Shown: positions 33,594 to 41,799 of the stretch, in pieces | Layout: each line of letters opens with the position of its first letter | How positions within the stretch are numbered: the stretch's first letter is position 1 | NCBI RefSeq assembly: GCF_002355655.1 | Contig: NZ_AP017570.1 | Coordinates: 1-64,000, forward strand | Source of the DNA: Halorubrum trapanicum | Lineage (GTDB): Archaea; Halobacteriota; Halobacteria; Halobacteriales; Haloferacaceae | Length of the DNA: 64,000 nucleotides | Reading direction: 5' to 3' | Position numbers and translations under genes: made by a program | The notes under the pieces: generated by a model | Database searches by the model: none | Told to the model about the DNA's origin: nothing | The model's input: the letters and a program-made list of their open reading frames with translations, nothing else

Positions 33594-35759
33594 ATGCCGT
33601 TCAGCATCGACTTCCTGGATGACGGCCGCGTCCTGGAGTGGGAGGCGACCGCCGACGGCGCCGTCGCGACCGAGCGCGATGACTACACGCCACGCTTCTA
33701 CGTCGCCGCTCGCGACCCTGATGCCAACCTCGACCTCACGACGCTCCAGTCCGTGTACGACCAGCACCCGGATGTCGTCGCGACCGAAATGGTTGCGCGA
33801 CGACCGGGCTTTCGACGGGACGAGGAATCTGTCCTCGCCGTCGACATCACCCACATCGACCGCGTCACTCCACTCGCCCGGCAAGCGCGCCAGCTGTCGC
33901 ACTATCCAGTCGGGGATCTCGCCTGTTTCAACGTCGACTTCTCGCGAGAATTCCGGTACTGTCTGGAGACCAGCATCGATCCGACGCCGGCGAGCGGGCT
34001 GTCGACGCTCCGGCTCAGCGTCCCGGTGACCGAAACGAGCAGCGACGTCTACGAGCAACTGTCCGTCGCCGGCGACACCGTCACCGGCTCGCCGACGGAT
34101 CTCCTGACCGCCGTCCAGGGGGCGCTCGACGCACACGATCCGGACGTCCTGGTCTGCTCGACGAGTGAGATCGTCCCGACCCTGTACGAGATGGCGACGG
34201 ACGCCGGCGTCGACGACTTCTCGCTGAGTCGGTGGCCGGACGTCGACTACCAGCAGCTCGCGAGCCGGTCGACGTACTCGAGCTACGGCCGCGTCGGTCA
34301 CTCGCCGGCGCGGTACAACGTCCCCGGGCGGGCGATCATCGACGAGTCGAACACGTTCTTCTACGGGGAGACGAACCTCGATGGCGTCCTCGACCTCGTG
34401 TCGCGCTCGAAAAAGCCCGTCCAGGAGCTCGCGTGGGCGTCGATCGGGAACGTTCTCACGGCGATCCAGATCTGCGAGGCCCACGACCGCGGCGTCCTCG
34501 TCCCCTGGAACTCCTGGCGCCACGAGTTCTACAAGCCGATGGGGACGCTCCACGACGCCGACCGCGGTGGCTTCATCTTCGCGCCCGAGGTCGGCCTCCA
34601 CGAGAACGTCCACGAACTCGACTTCTCCTCGTTGTACCCGAACATCATCTGTACCCGGAACGTCTCGCCGGACGTCATCCGGTGTGACTGCCACAGCGAC
34701 CGCGACGACGTCCCCGGCCTCGGGTACTCGATCTGCGACGAGCGGGGTTACCTCGTCGACGTGCTACAGCCGATCATCGACGCACGCGACGAGATCAAGG
34801 CGGCCATCCGTCACGAGAAGGAACGGGACGACCCCGACGAGGACCGGCTGGCGGAACTCGAGGGACGGTCGGGAGCGCTGAAGTGGATCCTCGTCGCCTG
34901 CTTCGGCTATCAAGGGTTCAGCAACGCGAAATTCGGCCGCATCGAGTGCCACGAAGCAATCAACGCGTTCGCTCGCGAGATTCTGCTGACGGCGAAACAG
35001 CGGCTGGAAGCCGGTGGCTGGCGGGTCGTCCACGGCATCGTCGACTCCATCTGGGTGACGCCGGACCCCGACGTCGACGTCGATGACCGCGAGGACCTCG
35101 AGACGCTCGCGACGGAGATCACGGAACGCGTCGAGATCCAGCTCGAACACGAAGCCCACTACGACTGGGTGGCGTTCGTGCCGCAGCGCGAGAGCGACGC
35201 CGGCGCGCTGACGAAGTACTTCGGCAAGGTCGCCGGCGACGACGATTTCAAGATACGCGGTATCGAAGCTCGGCAGCGCTCAACCCCACCGTTCATCGAG
35301 GACGTCCAGCGGGACTGTCTCGAACGGCTCGACGCGACTCGGTCACCGGACACCGTATTCGACTGTCTCCAGGACGCGATCAAGCGCCTCCACGCTGGAA
35401 CGGTGCCGGTCGAGCAGCTCGTCGAACGGAATCGTGTCTCCAAGCCGCTGGAAGGGTACACGCAGAACACGCAGAACGTGGCGGCGCTGAAGCGGGCTCG
35501 GGACCAGGACCTCGCTATCCACCCGGGACAGGACATCGAGTGCGTGGTCGTCGACGACGAGAAGAGTTCGCGAGAGCGAGTCGCGTTGGCCCACGAAGAG
35601 ATAGAGTCCTACGATGCGTCGTACTACGAGACGGAACTCGTCAGAGCTGTCGAGAGTGTGCTGTCACCGCTTGGCTGGGATCGGACGGAGATTCGACGCG
35701 AGATCGCGGAAACTCGGGAAACGGACTTGGCCGCCTTCACCGAGATTAAGAGAAGTTAA
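33594..35759 (+). CDS. Divergent family-B DNA polymerase (PolB2-like)
   Basis: A protein of 721 residues from ATG 33594 (a GTG at 33588 is possible). Motif A ELDFSSLYPNII is intact. Motif B is altered (LKWILVACFGYQG, where KxxxNSxYG is usual). Motif C reads HGIVDSIW, keeping the second Asp of DTD but losing the first. In the exonuclease region AVDITHI stands where DxE is expected, and Exo II and III are not seen, so proofreading is probably lost. It is shorter than chromosomal PolB. Known: archaeal PolB2 proteins show similar decay. It may be a mutagenic, structural or inactive polymerase. Its stop codon lies inside palindrome copy 4. Confidence 0.85.
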   Translation: MPFSIDFLDDGRVLEWEATADGAVATERDDYTPRFYVAARDPDANLDLTTLQSVYDQHPDVVATEMVARRPGFRRDEESVLAVDITHIDRVTPLARQARQLSHYPVGDLACFNVDFSREFRYCLETSIDPTPASGLSTLRLSVPVTETSSDVYEQLSVAGDTVTGSPTDLLTAVQGALDAHDPDVLVCSTSEIVPTLYEMATDAGVDDFSLSRWPDVDYQQLASRSTYSSYGRVGHSPARYNVPGRAIIDESNTFFYGETNLDGVLDLVSRSKKPVQELAWASIGNVLTAIQICEAHDRGVLVPWNSWRHEFYKPMGTLHDADRGGFIFAPEVGLHENVHELDFSSLYPNIICTRNVSPDVIRCDCHSDRDDVPGLGYSICDERGYLVDVLQPIIDARDEIKAAIRHEKERDDPDEDRLAELEGRSGALKWILVACFGYQGFSNAKFGRIECHEAINAFAREILLTAKQRLEAGGWRVVHGIVDSIWVTPDPDVDVDDREDLETLATEITERVEIQLEHEAHYDWVAFVPQRESDAGALTKYFGKVAGDDDFKIRGIEARQRSTPPFIEDVQRDCLERLDATRSPDTVFDCLQDAIKRLHAGTVPVEQLVERNRVSKPLEGYTQNTQNVAALKRARDQDLAIHPGQDIECVVVDDEKSSRERVALAHEEIESYDASYYETELVRAVESVLSPLGWDRTEIRREIAETRETDLAAFTEIKRS

Positions 35760-35796
35760 CCAACACTATCGAGGTATCGGGAGGTTTGTTGGTTAA
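35756..35796. repeat. Spaced palindrome, copy 4 (41 bp), overlapping the polymerase stop codon
   Basis: The left arm TTAACCAACA begins at 35756, so the polymerase TAA (35757-35759) is supplied by the repeat. The right arm ends at 35796. The overlap suggests the gene end was set by the element's insertion or recombination there. Confidence 0.82.
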
Positions 35797-35843
35797 TGCT
35801 GAGTGGAGACACGGAACGGACCCGGAGAGAATACTTCGCCCAC

Positions 35844-36905
35844 ACACCCCTCGTCCAGAGTGAAAACCAATCAAGAGAGTGGGGTGAGGTCCACGGGAAA
35901 CGGAGGTTCTCGTGGGAGAAGCTCAGCAAGAATCACGGTTAGACTGCCTGAGAAGGGAGAAAACGGAAGAAATGGAACATCAAACACGAGCAGCGGTTCG
36001 AAACCACCCGGACGAATGCCGTCTTCGTCCTCTTCCCTGTGCTGAATGCACTTGGAGAGTGGTAGGAGGTAGGTAGTAATAAAACTTCTAGGTAATACTA
36101 TGAAGATTGGTATGTTTAGAGGATCTTCGACTGTGTAACGACTGCTGTTCGAGAGATACTCGTCTCACGTCTTGTGATTTCGGTACTTCCCACTCGACTC
36201 GTCGTGTGGTTTCCGCCGGGTCAACCGAGGTACTCTCGTAGCGTTTCACTCTGGACGAGGGGTGTGGGAGTTCGATTCCATCGTCCGCGTATTATGAGAC
36301 GTTGAAGGAACAATCGTCATTCTGACTATTTGCCAACCAGTGAACCGGCATCAAAGCCGAAATCGGGATTGGTATCTCCCGATCTCCCTCATCAATCGGA
36401 ATCAAGATACTCGATCCCGACAGTTCCGATTGTACCCTGCTTTGCTTCGGCTGGAGATCTGACCTGCGTCTTCACTCTTGATTGGGGGTGCCGACGAACG
36501 CTCGTCACCATCACTCGAAGTTCACACTCCACTCCAGCTCGTCACACCGGCGCTTTCACTCTGGACGAGGGGTGTCTGCCGTGCGTCAGACGCCCAGTGC
36601 CGATGTGTCTTCTCATAGAAATGATTGATTACCCGGTTCGGGAGATACACTCTGGACGGGGGGTGTCATCTCAACCAAGTACGCTGCTCCCGGATGGAGG
36701 GGTATTCACTCTTGACCAGGGGTGTGTCAAACCCGCTCCAGTCTGGCGTTTTCACTCTGGATTGGGGGTGCCGGTCTGCGTCGGTAACTCTCGCTCCGAG
36801 TCCGATTTCACTCGGGACCGGCTCGACCCTTTGTGAGGATGATACGCCTGCGACAAAACATCAGAAGACGACCATAGCCCGATTTACACTCTGGTCGAGG
36901 TAGCC
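35844..36905. other. Replication origin 2: eight ORB boxes in a 1.1-kb gene-free region
   Basis: One reverse box (35844-35866) faces seven forward boxes of the family TTTCACTCTGGACGAGGGGT (36244, 36470, 36554, 36645, 36703, 36749, 36883). Variants keep CACTCT[GT]G and the G-string, and the last box is degenerate. The stretch between the inverted boxes (35867-36243) includes an AT-rich segment (36060-36120), a likely unwinding element. ORFs here are repeat-driven and not credible genes. The box family differs from origin 1, implying recognition by the downstream Orc. Confidence 0.85.
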
Positions 36906-36944
36906 AAATCATTAAGTAGGTCCCATCCGCGATGTCTGATATTG

Positions 36945-38222
36945 ATGGCTGAGGAACCGTCCCAACTCTCTGACTTCGACGGCCGCTACGAGGATCCCGC
37001 TGACGATCCCCTCTTTGACTTTGATGAAGACGACCCCGACCGAGCCAACATTTTCGCTCGCAAGGAGCTGCTGAAGGTTGGCCACGTCCCTGAAAGCGGC
37101 CGTATCGTCGGCCGGGATGGCGAGATCAAGGCCGTTGCTGCTGAACTCAGACCGATCGTTCGTGGCGATCCGCCCAACAACGTGATTATTTACGGCAAAA
37201 CGGGAACCGGGAAGTCGCTCGTTGCCCGTCACGTCACCGAACGAGCCCGGCGAGCCGCGGAGTCGAACGGTGTGTCCGTCGGCACGGTCTACGTCGACTG
37301 CGCGCAGCACAACACACAGACACGCGTCGCGAGGACGGTGACTCGTTCACTCAACGAGACGGACGAGACTGACTTCGATATTCCACGCGCAGGGATTGGT
37401 AGCGGTGAATACTACGACTATCTTTGGGAGATTCTGGATAGTGCTTACGAGTCAGTCATCATCATTCTCGACGAGGTGGACCGACTCGATGACGATGATA
37501 TTCTTATGCAGCTCTCGCGGGCTCGCGAATCAGGGAAAGCGGATTGCCACCTGGGCGTCATCGCAGTCAGCAACAAGATCGAGTATCGCGACCAGCTGAA
37601 CGAACGCGTCAAGTCCAGTCTTCGCGAGGAGGAGTTCGTCTTCCAACCCTACGACGCGAATCAACTGCGCGAGATTATGAAGCACCGACGGGACGCGTTC
37701 CACGATGGCGTTCTCTCTGATGATGTGATTCCGCTGACGGCGGCTCTAGCCGCTCAAGAACACGGTGACGCCAGAAAGGCAATCGAAATTCTTCGTCACG
37801 CCGGCGAACTAGCCGAGCGAGAAAACGTCGATACAGTCGTCGAGGAACACGTTCGCGATGCCCAGGAGTGGGCTGAAATCGATCGCTTCGAGGAGCTTCT
37901 CCGTGGATCGACGACACAGGTCAAATTTATCCTCTATTCGCTCGCGCTGCTCACCGAAGAGAATCCGAACGAGGACGGGTTTTCGACCAACCGGATTTAC
38001 GAACGGTATCAGGCGACGACAGAGAAGGCTGACGCGAAGACTCTCAGCGAACACCGCGTCTACGAGCTATTGAAAGAGCAAGCATTCCTCGGCGTCGTTG
38101 AATCAACCCGGACCGGGGGTGGCCGGGGTGAAGGCAGTTATCTCGAACATCGGTTGGTTCAGGACACGGGTATCGTGTTGAAATCTGTCCTTCGGGACAG
38201 CCGGTTGGAAGACTTGGCCTAG
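36945..38222 (+). CDS. orc1/cdc6: Orc1/Cdc6 replication initiator (origin 2)
   Basis: A protein of 425 residues from ATG 36945 (a TTG at 36942 is in frame). N-terminal acidic extension; the ARKELLKVGHVPE segment is typical of Orc1/Cdc6. Walker A GKTGTGKS is at about residues 84-91, Walker B IIILDEVDRL near 173, with a C-terminal winged helix. It lies directly downstream of the ORB array of origin 2, and a further reverse ORB follows its stop. It shares architecture with the 25193-26389 protein, but its linked ORB sequence differs, so the two origins are probably independent. Confidence 0.92.
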   Translation: MAEEPSQLSDFDGRYEDPADDPLFDFDEDDPDRANIFARKELLKVGHVPESGRIVGRDGEIKAVAAELRPIVRGDPPNNVIIYGKTGTGKSLVARHVTERARRAAESNGVSVGTVYVDCAQHNTQTRVARTVTRSLNETDETDFDIPRAGIGSGEYYDYLWEILDSAYESVIIILDEVDRLDDDDILMQLSRARESGKADCHLGVIAVSNKIEYRDQLNERVKSSLREEEFVFQPYDANQLREIMKHRRDAFHDGVLSDDVIPLTAALAAQEHGDARKAIEILRHAGELAERENVDTVVEEHVRDAQEWAEIDRFEELLRGSTTQVKFILYSLALLTEENPNEDGFSTNRIYERYQATTEKADAKTLSEHRVYELLKEQAFLGVVESTRTGGGRGEGSYLEHRLVQDTGIVLKSVLRDSRLEDLA

Positions 38223-38243
38223 CCCTCGGTTCGGTCGCTCGCC

Positions 38244-38264
38244 ACACCCCTGGTCACGAGTGTA
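38244..38264 (-). other. Additional reverse ORB downstream of origin-2 Orc gene
   Basis: ACACCCCTGGTCACGAGTGTA is the reverse orientation of the origin-2 box family, 22 bp after the orc stop. Together with the upstream boxes it places the whole gene between inverted ORBs. Confidence 0.6.
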
Positions 38265-38310
38265 TCTCTCGACACGTCGGGCACGTGGAGTGGGTGTGTA
38301 TCTGCTTCGG

Positions 38311-38634
38311 CTACTCGTCTGGGCTAACTGGACTCTTGTACTTCGACTTCACTTTGTCACCTTCCCGCCACTGCCAGTAGTAGTAGCGGTTGTCGTTGAT
38401 CTCCTTGATCGTGATCGTGGCCTTCGACGGGACGTCGTCCGGAAGGTCGTCCGGCCGCTCGTCGATCTCGTCGTCCTCCGATTCCTCCTCGAGGCGGGCT
38501 TCGCGAGCTTTGTGCTCTGCCAGCTCCTCGGCATAATGTGTGACGTGCTGGAGCTGATCTGGCGAGTAGCCGTTGAGTGTGTTGACGATATCTGTCGGGA
38601 GTTCCGCCGGCGGCGTCGGTGGCTCGTAGGACAT
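38311..38634 (-). CDS. DUF6788-like small protein
   Basis: A protein of 107 residues from ATG 38634 (MSYEPPTPPAELP). Middle coiled-coil acidic region (LAEHKAREARLEEESEDDE), then NRYYYWQWREGDKVKSKYKSP, a characteristic phrase of haloarchaeal DUF6788-type proteins that often sit next to plasmid regulators and integrases. Function unknown. Palindrome copy 5 lies just upstream (38651-38691), in the promoter position. Confidence 0.7.
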   Translation of the reverse strand: MSYEPPTPPAELPTDIVNTLNGYSPDQLQHVTHYAEELAEHKAREARLEEESEDDEIDERPDDLPDDVPSKATITIKEINDNRYYYWQWREGDKVKSKYKSPVSPDE

Positions 38635-38650
38635 AAGCGGTCGCCTCGTG

Positions 38651-38691
38651 TTAACCAACAGAGCCCGTATCGGCATAGATTTGTTGGTTAA
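38651..38691. repeat. Spaced palindrome, copy 5 (41 bp)
   Basis: TTAACCAACA at 38651 and TGTTGGTTAA ending at 38691, 17 bp upstream of the DUF6788-like start. It is one of the few copies near a 5' end. Confidence 0.82.
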
Positions 38692-38757
38692 CAGGATATC
38701 GTCTCCTCACGGGCTAAAGAGTGCGAATAGCAAACTATTCAGAAATAGACCGTGCCG

Positions 38758-39171
38758 TTAGACGCCGTCTGGACGAGGGGCGTTTTCGTACTTGACCATC
38801 TTCTCGGGCTTGTCGGAAATGGTGTCGTAGATCTGCTGGAGCGTCTCCTCAGCAGCGAGTAGGTTGTGCTCCTCTAGGAACTCCCGACCTTCCTCCGTGA
38901 GGCCGTAGAACTTCCAGGGGTAGCCCTGCCGGCGCTGGTCGTCGTCCAGGGCGACCTCCGTGACGATACCGGCGTCGATGAGTTTCTGGATATGCTTGTA
39001 GACGGTGGCATCGCTCACGCTGGGGTTGAGCTCCTCGAGTTCGTACATCGAGGGGAGCTGGTCGGGGTGCTGGAGGATGTTGTTGATCAGCGCGAACCGC
39101 GTCTGTTGGGTGACGAAGTGGACGAGTTCGCGGGATTCCATCCCCTCAGCCGTCCCCAGGTCGGTGCTCAT
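38758..39171 (-). CDS. Winged-helix transcriptional regulator (PadR/ArsR-like)
   Basis: A protein of 137 residues from ATG 39171 (MSTDLGTAEGMES); the longer ORF start runs into the operator region. Winged-helix features: TRFALINNILQHPDQLPSMYEL, SDATVYKHIQKLIDAGIV (recognition helix about residues 55-70), YPWKFYGLTEEGREFL (wing). It is divergent from the 182-residue gene across a 128-bp gap carrying two palindromes, so it probably regulates itself and that gene. Confidence 0.8.
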   Translation of the reverse strand: MSTDLGTAEGMESRELVHFVTQQTRFALINNILQHPDQLPSMYELEELNPSVSDATVYKHIQKLIDAGIVTEVALDDDQRRQGYPWKFYGLTEEGREFLEEHNLLAAEETLQQIYDTISDKPEKMVKYENAPRPDGV

Positions 39172-39201
39172 ACGACATGATACACGGCCTGGCGGCAAGT
39201 A

Positions 39202-39270
39202 GTTTACCCTTGAGTAAACCACCCTGGACTAAACCACATCTGACTAAGCTGGTGATTTACTCCGTAAATC
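39202..39270. promoter_or_regulatory. Two palindromic operators in the regulator's divergent promoter
   Basis: GTTTACCCTTGAGTAAAC (39202-39219) and GATTTACTCCGTAAATC (39254-39270) share the half-site TTTAC/GTAAA, with related half-sites between. They lie between the divergent starts at 39171 and 39300 and are the natural targets of the winged-helix protein. Confidence 0.65.
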
Positions 39271-39299
39271 ATATCGCACGACGCTGAGAGAGGTGAAAT

Positions 39300-39848
39300 A
39301 TGTCCGACGAGGAGCCGCCCGTCCCTGAAGAAGTCCTCACGAGTGCGAAGGACCAACTCGACGACGAGGAGATTTCGCTGGCGGACAACGAGGAGATCCT
39401 CCACGCCCTGAGCGAACTGACTCCCGTCTACGAGAACGACCGGTCATACTTCGTCCTGGGTAACTACGACCGGGAGCCGATTCGGCGGCTGAACCTCGTG
39501 GTCGACCGGCTCAACCGCCGGCAGGACACCTACGCCTTCCGGATGGTCGACATCCGTGGGGAGTGGGACAACAGCATCCAGAAATTCTGCCTGATTGCCG
39601 ACATCGTCACCTACCTCGTTGGCATCGCCGAGAAGGAACCGAGTGACTTCCTCGTCGAGCAGGGCCTCCTCGTCGGCACGACGGAGTTTTTCGAGAAAAG
39701 CCACGTCCTCAAGCGGGTGTATGAGGACGAAGAACACTCCTTCGGCTGGATGCAGGACGGCGTCTTCGAGCTGTTCGACCAGGAGGAACGCCTCTATCGC
39801 TGGCAGACCGAGGGGGAGCTCGTCGACGTGACAGAAGACCTCCCGTGA
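39300..39848 (+). CDS. Hypothetical protein paired with winged-helix regulator, possible nucleotide-binding fold
   Basis: A 182-residue acidic protein. Residues about 45-125 (SYFVLGNYDREPIRRLNLVVDRLNR ... CLIADIVTYLVGIAEKEPSDFLVEQGLL) look like an alternating beta/alpha fold. They vaguely recall TIR-like predicted nucleotide-binding proteins, with Glu near the end. That is a fold impression only; no catalytic site is assigned. It is divergent from its likely regulator, with operators in the gap. The pair lies between palindrome copies 5 and 6, together with the DUF6788-like gene. Confidence 0.6.
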   Translation: MSDEEPPVPEEVLTSAKDQLDDEEISLADNEEILHALSELTPVYENDRSYFVLGNYDREPIRRLNLVVDRLNRRQDTYAFRMVDIRGEWDNSIQKFCLIADIVTYLVGIAEKEPSDFLVEQGLLVGTTEFFEKSHVLKRVYEDEEHSFGWMQDGVFELFDQEERLYRWQTEGELVDVTEDLP

Positions 39849-39874
39849 CGGCCGTAGAGTCGCGACTATCTGTG

Positions 39875-39915
39875 TTAACCAACGTGAGTGATGAACGGGA
39901 TGGCCCGTTGGTTAA
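39875..39915. repeat. Spaced palindrome, copy 6 (41 bp)
   Basis: TTAACCAACG and CGTTGGTTAA make a perfect 10-bp inverted pair. It sits between the 3' ends of two convergent genes (39848 and 39922), so it cannot be a promoter operator for either. Confidence 0.82.
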
Positions 39916-39921
39916 TCGGGA

Positions 39922-40746
39922 TCAATCCGCATCAGTCGGGAGCCGGCCGTCTGGGCGGGGCACGCGGCCACGCTTGATTTCGTGATCGACGCGACGCAGG
40001 TGCTTGCAGCCGCCCTCGGGTGAGCGCTGCAGCCAGTCGGGACAGGTACACGATTCGTCGATGACGTCGACTTCGTACCGGTTCCCGGACGCAGACTGCA
40101 CCTCGTAGCGGCCACCTTTCGAGAGGAGCGAGACGTCCATCGCTTCGGCGACGGCACGCTTCGTGCGGGGCTCGAGATCGTCCTGTGACTCTGCGTTCTC
40201 GTCGACGACCAGTCGGTCGCGAACGTCGCCCGTTCGACCCCCGTCCGGAGCGACGGCTTCCGCAGGGCCACTGAGCCGCTCGTGGAGCACTTCCTCCACC
40301 GGATGGCCTTCCGGCCACAGGTAGTGGACCTCGCGGCGCTCGCGATGGTCGTAGGAACCGCACGTAGCTGCGCTCCCAGTCCAGACGCGCCAGGCACCGA
40401 GCGCGGCCATCACGTCGACGATGTCACGGGGAACCGTCTGGTGGTCGTCCGGGAAGAACACCCGGAAGCGGGTACACGCCTCCTGCGGCGGGACGGTCTC
40501 CCACCAGTCTTCGCTGGAGCCCCAGCTGTCGTACATCGCGTCGTCGCTCCCGTAGCCGACGGTCACGCCGTCGATCGGCGTCCAGTCTGCTGGGAGGTGG
40601 TCCGACTCGCCTTCGAGCACCCGAAGAACGGCGTATCGGAGGTACTCGTGGGCTTGGTTGTCTGCCGTTCGAGCGACTTGGTCGTGTTGCTTGGCAACGT
40701 GCTCGGCTTCCTCGAGGACCGTCGTGAGATTGGGTTCAGTCATCAT
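39922..40746 (-). CDS. SWIM zinc-finger plasmid protein
   Basis: A 274-residue protein (start at the first or second ATG of MMTEP). SWIM finger CTCPDWLQRSPEGGCKH near residues 233-249 gives the CxC...CxH zinc ligands. The N-terminal part is acidic with an aromatic-rich segment (YGSDDAMYDSWGSSEDWW). SWIM domains bind DNA or proteins. This is the first gene of the minus-strand array carrying the hairpin leader (40764-40795), 17 bp before its start. Typical haloarchaeal plasmid gene; partner unknown. Confidence 0.78.
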   Translation of the reverse strand: MMTEPNLTTVLEEAEHVAKQHDQVARTADNQAHEYLRYAVLRVLEGESDHLPADWTPIDGVTVGYGSDDAMYDSWGSSEDWWETVPPQEACTRFRVFFPDDHQTVPRDIVDVMAALGAWRVWTGSAATCGSYDHRERREVHYLWPEGHPVEEVLHERLSGPAEAVAPDGGRTGDVRDRLVVDENAESQDDLEPRTKRAVAEAMDVSLLSKGGRYEVQSASGNRYEVDVIDESCTCPDWLQRSPEGGCKHLRRVDHEIKRGRVPRPDGRLPTDAD

Positions 40747-40763
40747 TCGACGGAGGTCTGAAT

Positions 40764-40795
40764 GCGCCTCCGTCCCTCCGAGGGCGCAGAAAAAC
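40764..40795 (-). promoter_or_regulatory. Hairpin leader element, copy 1
   Basis: Read on the minus strand: GTTTTTCT, then a GC stem GCGCC...GGCGC with an inner GGAGGGAC, 17 bp before the SWIM gene start. First of 13 related 5' elements in the array. The T-run precedes the stem, the opposite order to an intrinsic terminator for these genes. Confidence 0.65.
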
Positions 40796-40906
40796 TCCCA
40801 GTAGCTGATGGACTGGCTTTCACTCAGAATGACTGTTTATAGACACGGTGAATGCAGTGTTCGCGTAGGCGGTGCTATTTACAGATATGGGGACGCTACA
40901 CTAGGT

Positions 40907-41665
40907 ATGGTTGCCACGTACTCAATACTGTCACTACTGATCATCTTCGCGCTGTCGTTGTTGATTGTACGTACCGGCTCGATTGCGCTGGAGATGACGG
41001 GCCTTTCACCAGATGTGGCCTCCTTCCAAGCCACGTCTGCGTTCTCTGGAGCCGGATATACGACCGAAGAGGCAGAACAGGCTATCACCACCGTCGGCCG
41101 GCGAAAAACCGTGAAGGCGCTCATTCGGCTCGGCAGTATTGGACTGCTCGGTGCGATTTCGTCACTTATCCTTTCGTTCACGCGAACTGGTGGCGACGAC
41201 CTGTTGAACTTGCTGTATATACTCGGTGGCGCCGGTGTGATCATTCTGTTCGCACGAAGTCGGTGGTTCAACCGCCTCGTGACGCCGCTAATTGAGTGGG
41301 CGCTGAGTGAGACGACAGAGTTGGAGATCTCGGATTACGCCCAGTTACTCGGACTGCAACGCGAATATCGTGTGGCGGAGGTGGAAATCAGCGCGGGTGA
41401 TTGGCTGGCAGGGGAGTCGATTTCGGAGCTGGATTTACCACGCGAAGGGGTGTTGATACTCGGCATCCGTCGTGATGATTCATATATTGGTGCGCCACAA
41501 CCAGATACGGAGACGAAACCGGACGACACGCTCGTCCTCTATGGGAAACAAGACCGTCTCAAAGAATTGTCAGACCGGCTCAGTGGTGATGCTGAGGCTC
41601 GGGAAGATGCTGTTGAAGACCACGAGGAAACGCTTGAAGAGCAAAAACAACTCATTGAACAATAA
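40907..41665 (+). CDS. Membrane protein with C-terminal TrkA-C (RCK_C) domain
   Basis: A protein of 252 residues from ATG 40907 (MVATYSILSLLIIFALSLL); the 33 residues of a longer reading look non-native. Membrane segments lie near residues 2-22, 78-97 and 105-122. FQATSAFSGAGYTTEEAE resembles a conserved loop of such proteins. The C-terminal RCK_C domain (VAEVEISAGDWLAGESISEL ... PDDTLVLYGKQDRLKEL) binds ligands that gate ion transport. A role in K+ or other ion control is likely; the substrate is unproven. It is plus-strand inside a minus-strand array, with palindrome copy 7 after it. Confidence 0.8.
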   Translation: MVATYSILSLLIIFALSLLIVRTGSIALEMTGLSPDVASFQATSAFSGAGYTTEEAEQAITTVGRRKTVKALIRLGSIGLLGAISSLILSFTRTGGDDLLNLLYILGGAGVIILFARSRWFNRLVTPLIEWALSETTELEISDYAQLLGLQREYRVAEVEISAGDWLAGESISELDLPREGVLILGIRRDDSYIGAPQPDTETKPDDTLVLYGKQDRLKELSDRLSGDAEAREDAVEDHEETLEEQKQLIEQ

Positions 41666-41741
41666 TAGGAACCACACCCCGATTTTGACCTCCTGATCAG
41701 GACGTACAATTGACTGAAAGAACGGCGACATCACATTTGGA

Positions 41742-41782
41742 TTAACCAACAATACAAAACCACGCATCCTTCTGTTGGTTAA
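41742..41782. repeat. Spaced palindrome, copy 7 (41 bp)
   Basis: TTAACCAACA at 41742 and TGTTGGTTAA ending at 41782, between the convergent 3' ends of the TrkA-C and ArdC-like genes. Confidence 0.82.
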
Positions 41783-41799
41783 CCGAATGGACGAGGGAG

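Noticed and set aside
36330-36836. 168-residue ORF within the origin
   Set aside because: It is created by successive ORB repeats being read through, with no protein-like composition.
35844-36905. CRISPR array suggested by repeated CACTCTGGACGAGGGG boxes
   Set aside because: Spacing is irregular (about 46-380 bp) and one box is inverted. The G-string and adjacent orc gene identify ORBs.
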